Shown here in pieces: positions 7,527 to 15,767 of a stretch of 64,000 nt of DNA. The notes under the pieces are model-generated. The model was not told where the DNA came from and did no database searches. It saw nothing but the letters and a program-made list of their open reading frames with translations. The position numbers and the translations under genes were made by a program. Each line of letters begins with the position of its first letter. Position 1 is the first letter of the stretch. The stretch is from Streptococcus suis S735 (GTDB lineage Bacteria; Bacillota; Bacilli; Lactobacillales; Streptococcaceae): positions 620,001 to 684,000 of the forward strand of contig NC_018526.1 in assembly GCF_000294495.1 (NCBI RefSeq), written 5' to 3'.

Positions 7527-8456
7527 TTACTGAAGTTTTTGAATTTCTGAGACAAAGGCGTCAATTTGTAAATCTAAAGACATCGGATCGGAGAAGTAGA
7601 AGAGGTTATAGTCTATCTCGATGACGTGACCATTCTTTACAGCAGGTAGATTTTTCCAAATATCACTTTCTTTGAGAGAGGCAGCTGCTTCTTTTGTTTT
7701 ATCATTGACGTTAACAAGGACATAGTCGCCAACATATTCTGGAAGAGCTTCTTGAGATACCCCAAACCAGCCTTCTTTATTGATGATGTCTTCTTGAACC
7801 TTTGCAGGAGCGGCAAAACCGAGAGCGCGATAGATTAATTCTCCACCACGACCAAAGTTATTACCATAAAGGAAGATGTTCTTATCGAAGAAGTCCATGA
7901 CAGTAAATGTTGAACTTGTATCAATCAATCCTTTCAATTCCTCTTTTGCAGTAGTAACTTTCTTATCCCATTGATCTAACCAGGCTTGTGCTTCCTTTTC
8001 TTTTCCAAAAATCTGACCAATATCTGTCAGCATTTTCAAGTAGTCACTCTTTCCATAAGTGATTTCAATAACTGGAGCAATTTCTTTCAGTGTTTCTAAG
8101 TTATCATCACCAGAAAATACTAGAATGACATCTGGCTTTTGTGCGGCAATCGCTTCTGTATCTGCTGTTGTTAATTGTGGAACATCCTTTAGTTTGTCTC
8201 CAAAGACGGGACTATTTTTCTCTAAATCTAGACTATAGCTAGATACATCAATTCCTAATTGTAAGAGATAGCCTGTGTAAGAGTAAGCAAAGTTGACAAC
8301 TTTTTTAGGATTTTTTGGAATGTCACCGTGGTAAGTAATGCCTTCAATCTTTGGCATGCTAGACAGTTCTACGTCTGTTGAAGAGGAAGAGGTAGAGCAA
8401 GCTGTTAAGAAAACCAGCCCAACAAATAAACTAAAAATAGCTAAAAACTTTTTCAT
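7527..8456 (-). CDS. fhuD: Siderophore-binding lipoprotein (FhuD-like)
   Basis: A 309-aa substrate-binding protein of the periplasmic-binding TroA/FepB fold. Residues 1-20 are a lipoprotein signal (MKKFLAIFSLFVGLVFLTAC, lipid-modified C20), followed by a serine-rich linker. ADTEAIAAQKPDVILVF and the long helix-linked second lobe (GEKEAQAWLDQW-like region) are typical of siderophore-binding proteins. It is anchored outside the membrane and delivers a ferric siderophore to the permeases encoded next. The ligand is not decided by sequence; ferrichrome-type hydroxamates are the family precedent for this gene order. Confidence 0.87.
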   Translation of the reverse strand: MKKFLAIFSLFVGLVFLTACSTSSSSTDVELSSMPKIEGITYHGDIPKNPKKVVNFAYSYTGYLLQLGIDVSSYSLDLEKNSPVFGDKLKDVPQLTTADTEAIAAQKPDVILVFSGDDNLETLKEIAPVIEITYGKSDYLKMLTDIGQIFGKEKEAQAWLDQWDKKVTTAKEELKGLIDTSSTFTVMDFFDKNIFLYGNNFGRGGELIYRALGFAAPAKVQEDIINKEGWFGVSQEALPEYVGDYVLVNVNDKTKEAAASLKESDIWKNLPAVKNGHVIEIDYNLFYFSDPMSLDLQIDAFVSEIQKLQ

Positions 8457-8468
8457 TTTTTCTCCTTA

Positions 8469-9254
8469 TTATTTTTTTAAATCGTAAGTTAGCAAAATAG
8501 GGTAATCTTGACCAGCAACCTGCATCAATTGAGGTTCAATGCTAAAAATGTCCCTAAGTATCTCAGTTGTCATCATATTGGACACAGATCCATGGTAGCG
8601 AATATCTCCCTCTTTCATGGCAATCATATAATCTGAAAATCGAGCTGATAAATTGACATCGTGAAGGACCATCACAATGGTTTTCTGTCGGCTTTGATTC
8701 AGTTCTTTTAAAAGTTCTAAGACTTCCAATTGATGATTGAGATCAAGATAGGTTGTTGGTTCATCTAAGAAAATGGTATCCGTATCTTGGGCAAGTGCCA
8801 TCGCAATCCAAACCCGTTGCCTCTGACCACCTGATAAATCATCAACTGGTAACCTAGCGTAGGGAGCGGTCCGGGTGACTTCCAAGGCCCAGTTGATTTT
8901 CTCTCTATCCTGATCAGTGAGATGTCCCAGCCCATTTTGATGCGGAAAGCGACCATAGGAGACCAGTTCATAAACGGAAATCCCTTCTGTCGCTTCTAAG
9001 ACCTGAGGGAGCAGGGCCAATTTTTTTGCAACTTCTTTGGTTGGCAGTTGTGAAATGGCTTGTCCATCTAGATAGATAGCCCCTTCTTGAACAGGAATAA
9101 TCCTTGTCAACGCCTTAAGCAAGGTCGATTTTCCACAGCCATTGGCACCAATGATTGTCGTTATACTTCCTTTTGGAATACTTGTTGATAATTCATCAAT
9201 AATAATCCGATTGTCGTAAGAGACTTGGATATTTTCCGCTTGAATCGAAGACAC
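8469..9254 (-). CDS. fhuC: Iron-siderophore ABC transporter ATPase (FhuC-like)
   Basis: A 261-aa ABC ATPase that drives the importer. Walker A is GANGCGKSTLLK (about residue 36), Q-loop LPQVLEATEGISVYELV, signature LSGGQRQRVWIAMAL, Walker B TIFLDEPTTYLDL, and switch histidine MVLHDVNLSARFSD. The start codon is GTG at 9254 behind a very strong AAAGGAGG. It is the first gene of the operon; the next gene starts 12 bases after its stop. Regulation by iron is suggested by a Fur-like site upstream. Confidence 0.9.
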   Translation of the reverse strand: MSSIQAENIQVSYDNRIIIDELSTSIPKGSITTIIGANGCGKSTLLKALTRIIPVQEGAIYLDGQAISQLPTKEVAKKLALLPQVLEATEGISVYELVSYGRFPHQNGLGHLTDQDREKINWALEVTRTAPYARLPVDDLSGGQRQRVWIAMALAQDTDTIFLDEPTTYLDLNHQLEVLELLKELNQSRQKTIVMVLHDVNLSARFSDYMIAMKEGDIRYHGSVSNMMTTEILRDIFSIEPQLMQVAGQDYPILLTYDLKK

Positions 9255-9304
9255 AAACTCCTCCTTTCCAGAATATGATTCATTAATAATTTGTTCCGAC
9301 CAGT

Positions 9305-9332
9305 ATTATATCAAAAAAATTTACCAAAACAA
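9305..9332 (-). promoter_or_regulatory. Promoter of the fhu-like operon
   Basis: On the minus strand TTGTTT (9327-9332) and a perfect TATAAT (9305-9310) are 16 bases apart. The GTG start codon of the ATPase gene is about 50 bases downstream. Confidence 0.6.
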
Positions 9333-9355
9333 AGAGTTTTCTGAAAATTTTAATT

Positions 9356-9374
9356 TAATGAGAATCGTTATAAA
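9356..9374 (-). promoter_or_regulatory. Fur-family operator candidate
   Basis: Minus strand TTATAACGATTCTCA matches the 7-1-7 Fur consensus TGATAATNATTATCA at 11 of 14 fixed positions. It sits about 25 bases upstream of the -35 box of the iron operon. A PerR or other Fur-family regulator could use a similar site. Confidence 0.4.
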
Positions 9375-9405
9375 AAAGTCCTTGTTTGTGAACAAGGACC
9401 GTATG

Positions 9406-10851
9406 TTACAAATATTGTTTTGCTACTTCCAAATCACCGTCATAGGCGGCCTTTTCGCCGTTTACAATCTGGTAGGCATCGGCTCCCTTGCCTGCGATGA
9501 TGACGGCATCTTTCGGAGAGCTTGTCTGACTCATGGCTGTGCGAATGGCTTCTTCCCGGTCCAAGATAAAGTTGCTTGTACGGGTCATGTGGGCACGGAT
9601 TTGTTCAGCAATAGCAGCTGGGTCTTCACGGTTGGGGTCATCAGCTGTCAGAATCACCTCAATCTGCGGATAGTCATTGAGCAGAAGACCGAAGTCTTTG
9701 CGGCGACTTTCTCCCTTGTTACCAGGAGCTCCCAAAATCAAAAATACCTTGCCTGTCTGGTGCTCTAAGACGACATCAATCAGCTTCTTGACACTATCGC
9801 CGTTATGGGCGTAGTCCACGAATACCTTGGCACCGTTTTGCTGGGTCAGGACTTCCATACGACCAGGGACATTGGTTTGGGCAATCCCTGTGTGAATATC
9901 TTCCAGACTTGCTCCCAAACGGAGACAGGCCAGTCCTGCTGCGATGGCATTTTCTTGGTTGAAGCCACCGATCAGCTGGATGTCGTAATGGCCAGCCAAT
10001 TTGCCAGTCGCTGTAAAATCAAAACCTGCTGACTGACTAATCTGGTTTTCAGAAGTCGGCCCATAAAAGTCATGGTCTTTGGAGCTGACTTGCTCTTTCA
10101 CGACTTCAAAATGGTCCATTCCAGCATTGACAATGACCGCTCTGCTATTGTCCATCAAAAGGCGCTTGTGATAGAAATAGTCCTCAAAGGTCGGATGCTC
10201 AATGGGGCCGATGTGGTCGGGGCTGATGTTGAGGAAGACACCGACGTCAAAGGTCAGCCCGTAAACCCGCTTGACCAAGTAAGCCTGGCTGGACACCTCC
10301 ATAATCAAGTGGGTCATGCCGTTCTTGACCGCCTCCGCCATCATGGCAAAGAGGTCCAGACTTTCGGGCGTGGTCAGGGTGGACTTGAAGAAGGTCTTAC
10401 CGTCCAGCGTGGTGTTCATGGTCGAAAGCATGGCAGGTTTCTTGCTCTGTTTAAGGATGTTAAAAGCAAAATAAGCCGCCGTTGTTTTACCCTTGGTGCC
10501 GGTGAAGGCCAGGAGTTTGAGCTGTTTCTGGGGATGACCATGAAATTCCATGGCAATCAGGCTCATAGCCTGCTTGATGTCGTGGACGATGATAGCAGGA
10601 ATGCCGACCTCATAGTTGATTTCAGACACGTAAAAAGCCAGTCCGGCCTCGATAGCTTTTTCCAGAAATTCCTTTTTAAAGGCCAAACCCTTGGCAAAAA
10701 AGAGGGTCATTGGGCTAACAGTCCGGCTGTCATAGCTGAGAGCGTCAAACTGGACATCCGTCCATGTGCTGTCAGTTTGGTCATTCTGTTTGATATGGCG
10801 GAAGTTAGCATCCGCCTTCAATATTTCTAATACACGTTCAATTGTAATCAT
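9406..10851 (-). CDS. murE: UDP-MurNAc-L-Ala-D-Glu:L-lysine ligase MurE
   Basis: A 481-aa cytosolic ATP-dependent ligase adding the third residue of the peptidoglycan stem peptide. The ATP-binding loop is [15 protein letters not shown] (about residues 115-129), the middle domain has [20 protein letters not shown] and [19 protein letters not shown], and the C-terminal domain has [16 protein letters not shown]. The specificity motif reads DDPNREDP rather than the DNPR motif of diaminopimelate enzymes, which points to L-lysine as in streptococci. It is a lone gene. No ribosome-binding site precedes the ATG, and the promoter is so close that the message may be leaderless. A 252-codon frame on the opposite strand is a shadow. 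Confidence 0.95.
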   Translation of the reverse strand: MITIERVLEILKADANFRHIKQNDQTDSTWTDVQFDALSYDSRTVSPMTLFFAKGLAFKKEFLEKAIEAGLAFYVSEINYEVGIPAIIVHDIKQAMSLIAMEFHGHPQKQLKLLAFTGTKGKTTAAYFAFNILKQSKKPAMLSTMNTTLDGKTFFKSTLTTPESLDLFAMMAEAVKNGMTHLIMEVSSQAYLVKRVYGLTFDVGVFLNISPDHIGPIEHPTFEDYFYHKRLLMDNSRAVIVNAGMDHFEVVKEQVSSKDHDFYGPTSENQISQSAGFDFTATGKLAGHYDIQLIGGFNQENAIAAGLACLRLGASLEDIHTGIAQTNVPGRMEVLTQQNGAKVFVDYAHNGDSVKKLIDVVLEHQTGKVFLILGAPGNKGESRRKDFGLLLNDYPQIEVILTADDPNREDPAAIAEQIRAHMTRTSNFILDREEAIRTAMSQTSSPKDAVIIAGKGADAYQIVNGEKAAYDGDLEVAKQYL

Positions 10852-10857
10852 GCTTCT

Positions 10858-10886
10858 ATTGTAAACCTATCGAGGATATTTGACAA
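10858..10886 (-). promoter_or_regulatory. murE promoter, likely leaderless
   Basis: Minus strand TTGTCA (10881-10886), 17-base spacer, TACAAT (10858-10863). The ATG (10851) begins 6 bases after the -10 box, so transcription should start about at the start codon. Confidence 0.6.
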
Positions 10887-10962
10887 GTCTGGGATATGTA
10901 AATAGTGGGTATTTTGACCGTAAATTTGAATGAATATGACATTTCGCCCTGAAGCAAATTTG

Positions 10963-10971
10963 TGCTATAAT
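10963..10971 (+). promoter_or_regulatory. Extended -10 promoter of plsC
   Basis: TGCTATAAT (10963-10971) is an extended -10 box, 26 bases before the plsC ATG. Confidence 0.5.
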
Positions 10972-10997
10972 AGGAGGGATTGAAAAAGGAGAAGTTT

Positions 10998-11747
10998 ATG
11001 TTTTATTCTTATCTACGAACACTATTAACATTCTTGTTGTGGGCCATCAATGGCAATATTCACTATCATGATAGAGAGAAGATTTTGCCACAGGAGGAAA
11101 ATTATATTCTTATCGCTCCGCACAAAACCTTCTGGGATCCAGTCTTTCTTGGGTACGCAGCTGCTCCCAAGCAGTTCATCTTTATGGCTAAAAAAGAACT
11201 CTTCAAAGACCGCGGTTTTGGTTGGTGGATTTCAAAATGTGGAGCCTTTCCAATTGACCGTGACAATCCTGGCATGGCAGCCATCAAGTATCCAGTTAAC
11301 ATGTTGAAAAAAAGTGACCGTTCGCTGGTCATGTTTCCTTCTGGAAGTCGTCATTCATCTGAGCTAAAAGGTGGTGTGGCGGTCATCGCCAAGTCAGCCA
11401 AGGTCAAACTCATGCCAGCTACCTATGTGGGTCCCATGACTATCAAGGGGCTCTTAGCTGGTGAGCGAATCGATGTGGCTTTTGGAAATCCTATCGATGT
11501 TTCGGACATCAAGCGTATGGATGATGCAGGTACAGCAGAAGTAACTAGCCGAATTGAGGCTGAGTTCAAACGCTTAGATGACCATGCGGCATCTTTCCAA
11601 ACCAAGAAAAAACCAAATATCTTGACTTATATCTATCGTATCCCAGTTCTTTTGCTGGTTGCTCTTATCTTGGGATTGACCTATGCCTTTAGCTATATTG
11701 CCAGCTTCTTCTGGCAACCAAGTACTCAGTTGGATAAAAATAAGTAA
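10998..11747 (+). CDS. plsC: 1-acyl-sn-glycerol-3-phosphate acyltransferase
   Basis: A 249-aa membrane-bound acyltransferase that converts lysophosphatidic acid to phosphatidic acid in phospholipid synthesis. The catalytic block is IAPHKTFWDPVFLGYAA, a variant of the family's NHxxxxD with His and Asp kept (HKTFWD), followed by AFPIDRD, MFPSGSR (usually FPEGTR) and the P-rich fourth block ATYVGPM. N-terminal and C-terminal hydrophobic helices (about 5-20 and 215-235) anchor it. The ATG at 10998 has AAAGGAG upstream; an in-frame TTG at 10980 is less likely. The SGSR variant is worth noting because the glutamate of PEGTR normally contacts the glycerol phosphate. A terminator follows. Confidence 0.88.
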   Translation: MFYSYLRTLLTFLLWAINGNIHYHDREKILPQEENYILIAPHKTFWDPVFLGYAAAPKQFIFMAKKELFKDRGFGWWISKCGAFPIDRDNPGMAAIKYPVNMLKKSDRSLVMFPSGSRHSSELKGGVAVIAKSAKVKLMPATYVGPMTIKGLLAGERIDVAFGNPIDVSDIKRMDDAGTAEVTSRIEAEFKRLDDHAASFQTKKKPNILTYIYRIPVLLLVALILGLTYAFSYIASFFWQPSTQLDKNK

Positions 11748-11750
11748 ATG

Positions 11751-11774
11751 AAACTCGCAGCTTGCGGGTTTTTT
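11751..11774 (+). terminator. Terminator after plsC
   Basis: AAACTCGCA pairs with TGCGGGTTT (one G-T pair) around a 3-base loop, followed by a T run. Confidence 0.75.
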
Positions 11775-11809
11775 GTATTTTTTACGAACTATATAGGTGG
11801 AGGTAATTT

Positions 11810-12472
11810 ATGGATACGATTAAAACTTATATAGAAATGCTTAAAGAATACAAGTGGCAAATTGCTCTGCCAGCAGTGGCTGGCTTGCTAATGGCGACGT
11901 TTTTAATATTCAGCCAACCTGCTAAGTCTGATCAAACAGGACTGACAGATTTTCCTCAAACCGAGCAAGCTTCTAGCAGTCAGGAGCAGACGGAGGAAAC
12001 CAGTACAGAAGAGAGTGAGGAGCTCAGCCAGCTAACCGTTGATGTCAAAGGAGCGGTGGAAAAGCCTGGGTTATATACTTTAGAAGCTGGTGCGCGTGTC
12101 AATGACGCAGTTGAAGCAGCTGGCGGCTTGACCAGTCAGGCAGACCCCAAGTCTATCAATCTGGCTCAGAAGCTCAGCGATGAGGCGGTGGTCTATGTAG
12201 CCAGCAAGGACGAAAACATCTCGGTGGTGGCCAGCACGACTGCCAGCTCTGCTATGTCTCCAGAAGAAAAAAGCACCAGTCTGGTCAATCTGAATACGGC
12301 GACTGAGGCGGACTTGCAGACCATTTCGGGTATCGGTGCCAAGCGGGCGGCGGACATTATCGCCTATCGTGAGGCAAACGGTGGCTTCAAGTCGGTGAAC
12401 GACCTCAACAATGTTTCGGGCATTGGCGACAAGACCATGGAAAGCATTCGGCCTTATGTCACGGTTGAGTAA
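11810..12472 (+). CDS. comEA: Competence DNA receptor ComEA
   Basis: A 220-aa membrane-anchored DNA-binding protein that captures double-stranded DNA at the cell surface during natural transformation. One membrane helix (about 17-37), a Ser/Thr/Glu-rich linker, an SLBB domain (about 72-125, VDVKGAVEKPGLYTLEAGAR), then a paired helix-hairpin-helix domain at the C-terminus (NLNTATEADLQTISGIGAKRAADII and DLNNVSGIGDKTMESIRPY). GGAGG precedes the ATG. It overlaps the start of comEC by 17 bases, the standard operon. No ComX box is obvious to me in the 60-base upstream gap. Confidence 0.95.
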   Translation: MDTIKTYIEMLKEYKWQIALPAVAGLLMATFLIFSQPAKSDQTGLTDFPQTEQASSSQEQTEETSTEESEELSQLTVDVKGAVEKPGLYTLEAGARVNDAVEAAGGLTSQADPKSINLAQKLSDEAVVYVASKDENISVVASTTASSAMSPEEKSTSLVNLNTATEADLQTISGIGAKRAADIIAYREANGGFKSVNDLNNVSGIGDKTMESIRPYVTVE

Positions 12473-14693
12473 GCTCCCCTGCCAGCCCGTTCACCTGGCA
12501 GTCTTGGCGGTGGCAGCTTACTTTGCAGTCCACTCTTTTTCCCTCTTGACAATGTGCCTGCTCAGCTTGGTGTTAGCTGTCTTTGGTGTTCGGCAAGGTA
12601 AGACAGTTTTCCTCAAAACGCTGCCGCTTCTAACCCTGTGTGGTCTCTTTTTCGGATGCCAAAAGGTCCAATGGGAGCGGGCAGCTCAGTCAGCCCCAGA
12701 GCAAGTGACGACTGTGCAGGTCATTCCAGATACCATAGACATCAATGGCGACAGCTTGTCTTTTCGTGGTCGGGCTGATGGACAAAACTATCAGGTTTTC
12801 TACAAATTAACCAGTCAGGAGGAGCAGACCTATTTTCAAAATCTGGCAGACCTGGTCCAGCTAGAAGTGGAAGCAGAGGTCAGCCTGCCAGCTGGTCAGC
12901 GGAATTTCAAGGGCTTTGACTATCAGGCCTATCTGAAAACACAGGGCATCTATCGGACTGTCAAGCTAACGGCGATTAAGAAGATTGTCCCTGTCCAGTC
13001 TTGGAATGTTTTTGACTGGCTGTCAACTTGGCGGAGGCAGGCCTTGGTCTATGTCAAAACCAATTTTCCGGCTCCCATGAGTCACTACATGACAGGGCTT
13101 TTGTTTGGGGAGCTGGATAGTGATTTTGACCAGATGAGTGACCTCTATTCCAGTCTAGGAATCATTCATCTCTTTGCCCTGTCTGGTATGCAGGTGGGCT
13201 TTTTCATCGACAAGTTTCGTTGGATTTTGTTGCGTCTGGGCTTGACCAAGGAAACAGTGGATAAGTTACAAATTCCCTTTTCCCTTGTCTATGCTGGTTT
13301 GACAGGCTTTTCTGTGTCGGTGGTGCGGTCCTTGGTCCAAAAAATTCTGGGTAATCTAGGCTTGCGGAAGTTGGATAATTTTGCGGTGACGGTCTTTATC
13401 TGTCTGTTGATACTGCCCCGATTTTTACTGACAGCAGGAGGAGTGCTGACTTTTACTTATGCTTTCTTGCTGACGGTCTTTGATTTTGAGGATTTGGGGC
13501 AGGTCAAAAAGGCTGCGGTGGAGAGCCTCAGTATTTCACTGGGAATTTTGCCGGTGCTTATGACCTATTTCTATGCCTTTCAGCCTCTATCTATCCTCTT
13601 GACCTTTGTCTTTTCCTTTGTCTTTGATGTCCTACTCTTGCCAGGTTTGTCAGTCATTTTTCTCCTGTCGCCAGTTGTCAAGATGACTTGGGTCAACGGA
13701 TTTTTCGTCTTTATGGAGAAAATCATTGTCTGGGTGGCTGATTTGGGATTGCGGCCTTGGATACTGGGCAAGCCGTCTGAGCTGGTCCTCTTGCTTTTGC
13801 TGGTCAGCCTCTTCTTGCTCTACGATTTCCACAGGAGAAAGAAATGGCTTCTAGGACTGAGCTTGGTCCTCGCTCTGCTATTTTTCATCACCAAACACCC
13901 GCTGGAAAATGAGGTGACGGTGCTGGACATCGGGCAGGGGGACAGCATCTTTTTGCGGGATATGCGGGGGCGGACGGTTCTGATTGATGTAGGCGGACGA
14001 GTCGATTTCGCGGCCAAGGAAGCGTGGCAGGAGCGGTCTCGGCAGGCAAATGCAGAGCGGACTTTGATTCCCTATCTGCATAGTCGGGGTGTGGATAGGA
14101 TTGATAGTTTAGTCCTGACCCACACCGACACAGACCATGTGGGGGATGTGCTGGAAGTGGCGAAGCAGGTCCAGATTGGTCGGATTGTCGTGTCGCCGGG
14201 AAGTCTGACGGTGCCTGACTTTGTAGCGACCTTGAAAAAAATCAATGTTCCTGTCCATGTGGTAAAAGTGGGCGACCGCCTACCAATTTTTGACTCCTAT
14301 CTGGAGGTCCTCTATCCAGACGGGACAGGCGACGGTGGCAATAATGACTCCATTGTCCTTTACGGTCGCTTGTTGGAAACTAACTTTCTCTTTACAGGAG
14401 ACCTGGAGCAAGGGGAGTTGGACTTGATAGAAACCTATCCCAACCTGCCTGTCGATGTCCTCAAAGCCGGTCACCATGGCTCCAAAGGCTCTTCTTATCC
14501 TGAATTTTTAGACCATATCGGTGCCAAGATTGCCTTGGTATCTGCTGGAGAAAACAACCGCTACAAGCATCCTCACCAAGAAACCTTGGAACGATTTGAC
14601 AGCCGGAATATCCAAGTCTATCGCACAGACCAGCAAGGAGCCATTCGCTTCCGAGGTTGGAAGGAGTGGAAGATTGAGACGGTGAGGAGGTAA
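12456..14693 (+). CDS. comEC: Competence DNA channel ComEC
   Basis: A 745-aa polytopic protein forming the channel that takes single-stranded DNA into the cytoplasm. Order: N-terminal membrane helices, an extracellular OB-like domain, the Competence membrane domain (LYSSLGIIHLFALSGMQVGFF and following helices), then a C-terminal metallo-beta-lactamase domain (from about residue 490) with VLDIGQGDSIFL, LVLTHTDTDHVGDVLEV and LKAGHHGSKGSSYPEFL, which carries metal-binding residues. I start it at the ATG at 12456 inside the end of comEA; a longer frame from 12411 is out of the family pattern. It appears complete, so transformation machinery here is probably functional. Confidence 0.93.
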   Translation: MSRLSKLPCQPVHLAVLAVAAYFAVHSFSLLTMCLLSLVLAVFGVRQGKTVFLKTLPLLTLCGLFFGCQKVQWERAAQSAPEQVTTVQVIPDTIDINGDSLSFRGRADGQNYQVFYKLTSQEEQTYFQNLADLVQLEVEAEVSLPAGQRNFKGFDYQAYLKTQGIYRTVKLTAIKKIVPVQSWNVFDWLSTWRRQALVYVKTNFPAPMSHYMTGLLFGELDSDFDQMSDLYSSLGIIHLFALSGMQVGFFIDKFRWILLRLGLTKETVDKLQIPFSLVYAGLTGFSVSVVRSLVQKILGNLGLRKLDNFAVTVFICLLILPRFLLTAGGVLTFTYAFLLTVFDFEDLGQVKKAAVESLSISLGILPVLMTYFYAFQPLSILLTFVFSFVFDVLLLPGLSVIFLLSPVVKMTWVNGFFVFMEKIIVWVADLGLRPWILGKPSELVLLLLLVSLFLLYDFHRRKKWLLGLSLVLALLFFITKHPLENEVTVLDIGQGDSIFLRDMRGRTVLIDVGGRVDFAAKEAWQERSRQANAERTLIPYLHSRGVDRIDSLVLTHTDTDHVGDVLEVAKQVQIGRIVVSPGSLTVPDFVATLKKINVPVHVVKVGDRLPIFDSYLEVLYPDGTGDGGNNDSIVLYGRLLETNFLFTGDLEQGELDLIETYPNLPVDVLKAGHHGSKGSSYPEFLDHIGAKIALVSAGENNRYKHPHQETLERFDSRNIQVYRTDQQGAIRFRGWKEWKIETVRR

Positions 14694-14694
14694 A

Positions 14695-14838
14695 ATGATA
14701 AATCCTATGCACTTATGGTTCTATAGTTTCAAAGTTTATGTGCTCGCTGCCTTATCTGGCTATATTCTGCACTATGTTACTACGCCAGCTTCTGTTAACG
14801 ACTTCAAAGAGGTTGCTGCCTTATTGGAAAGATGCTAA
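14695..14838 (+). CDS. Short ORF (47 codons) behind comEC
   Basis: An ATG preceded by GAGGAGG at a 4-base spacing opens a 47-aa frame one base after the comEC stop. The peptide has a hydrophobic middle (YVLAALSGYILHYV) and could be a single-pass membrane peptide. I do not recognise it. The ribosome site is good but also falls within the coding end of comEC, so the frame may be chance or a remnant of a longer gene. Confidence 0.3.
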   Translation: MINPMHLWFYSFKVYVLAALSGYILHYVTTPASVNDFKEVAALLERC

Positions 14839-14957
14839 CAATCTGTGATTGTAGCAGATTTGGGCTATCTCAGTCAGCAGTCTTGCTCATTCCATTGTAT
14901 TTCAAATAGTCTATATTTTGAATTTAAGAATTGATTTTCATTTCTTTTCATTAAATA

Positions 14958-14987
14958 TTGAAATCGTTTTCGAATTTGTGGTATAAT
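14958..14987 (+). promoter_or_regulatory. Promoter of the CBS-domain gene
   Basis: TTGAAA (14958-14963), 18-base spacer, TATAAT (14982-14987), then AAAGGAGG and the ATG at 15018. Confidence 0.65.
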
Positions 14988-15017
14988 AAAGTATGATTTA
15001 CCAAAGGAGGAAGTCCT

Positions 15018-15674
15018 ATGTCTGTTAAAGATTTTATGACCCGTAAAGTTGTTTATATTTCACCAGATACAACCGTTGCACACGCTGCAGATATTATGCG
15101 TGAACAGGATTTGCACCGTCTACCTGTTATTGAAAATGATAAGTTGGTTGGTTTGGTCACTGAGGGAACGATCGCAGAAGCTAGTCCATCGAAGGCAACT
15201 AGCCTATCTATTTACGAGATGAACTACCTTTTGAATAAGACTAAGGTCAAGGATGTGATGATTAAGAATGTTATCACAGTCTCAGGTTATGCTAGTCTTG
15301 AAGATGCTGCTTATCTCATGTATAAAAACAAAGTGGGGATTCTTCCAGTTGTTGACAACGGTCAACTATATGGGGTCATTACTGATCGTGATATTTTTGC
15401 AGCTTTTCTTCATGTCTCAGGTTATGGAGAAGAAGGAGTACGCGCTCGGTTCCTTGTTGAAAATAAGGCAGGGGAGTTAGAAAAAATTATTCGATTGGTG
15501 GCAGATAAGGATTATAATATTGTATCTACTGTGCAACTTGCTACCAAGTCCGGAAAAGTTGTCATCGAAGTGCAGATTGACGGAAAAGTTGATGTTGAAG
15601 AAGTTCGAACTCTTTTCGAAGGTGCAGGTATCCAAGTGGATAGCTTGGTTCCGACTGTTGCTAAAAATATTTAA
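15018..15674 (+). CDS. CBS-domain and ACT-domain protein (AcuB-like)
   Basis: A 218-aa soluble protein. Two CBS domains make up residues 1-140 (MSVKDFMTRKVVYISPDTTVAHAA at the first, VKDVMIKNVITVSGYASLEDAA at the second, each followed by an LPV(I/V) and GxxTxxxI-type strand), and the last 75 residues look like an ACT-type ligand-binding fold. Such proteins sense adenine nucleotides or small metabolites. The target is unknown; Bacillus AcuB is the closest characterised layout. It is monocistronic, between its own promoter and terminator. Confidence 0.82.
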   Translation: MSVKDFMTRKVVYISPDTTVAHAADIMREQDLHRLPVIENDKLVGLVTEGTIAEASPSKATSLSIYEMNYLLNKTKVKDVMIKNVITVSGYASLEDAAYLMYKNKVGILPVVDNGQLYGVITDRDIFAAFLHVSGYGEEGVRARFLVENKAGELEKIIRLVADKDYNIVSTVQLATKSGKVVIEVQIDGKVDVEEVRTLFEGAGIQVDSLVPTVAKNI

Positions 15675-15698
15675 AAACCGAGATTTCTCGGTTTTTTT
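15673..15698 (+). terminator. Terminator after the CBS gene
   Basis: AAAAACCGAGA pairs with TCTCGGTTTTT around a 2-base turn, with seven T residues. Confidence 0.85.
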
Positions 15699-15731
15699 CT
15701 TTAGCTATCATTCTAGTATTTTAGGGGAATG

Positions 15732-15740
15732 TGATATAAT
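15732..15740 (+). promoter_or_regulatory. Extended -10 promoter of the xpaC-telA operon
   Basis: TGATATAAT (15732-15740) is a perfect extended -10 box, 27 bases before the xpaC ATG, with no clear -35 box. Confidence 0.55.
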
Positions 15741-15767
15741 AAAGTATATCATGTGTGAGGAGGCTCT

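Noticed and set aside
10072-10830. Long plus-strand frame (252 codons) opposite murE
   Set aside because: It lies wholly within murE, which is certain by motif; composition reflects the antisense of a coding gene.
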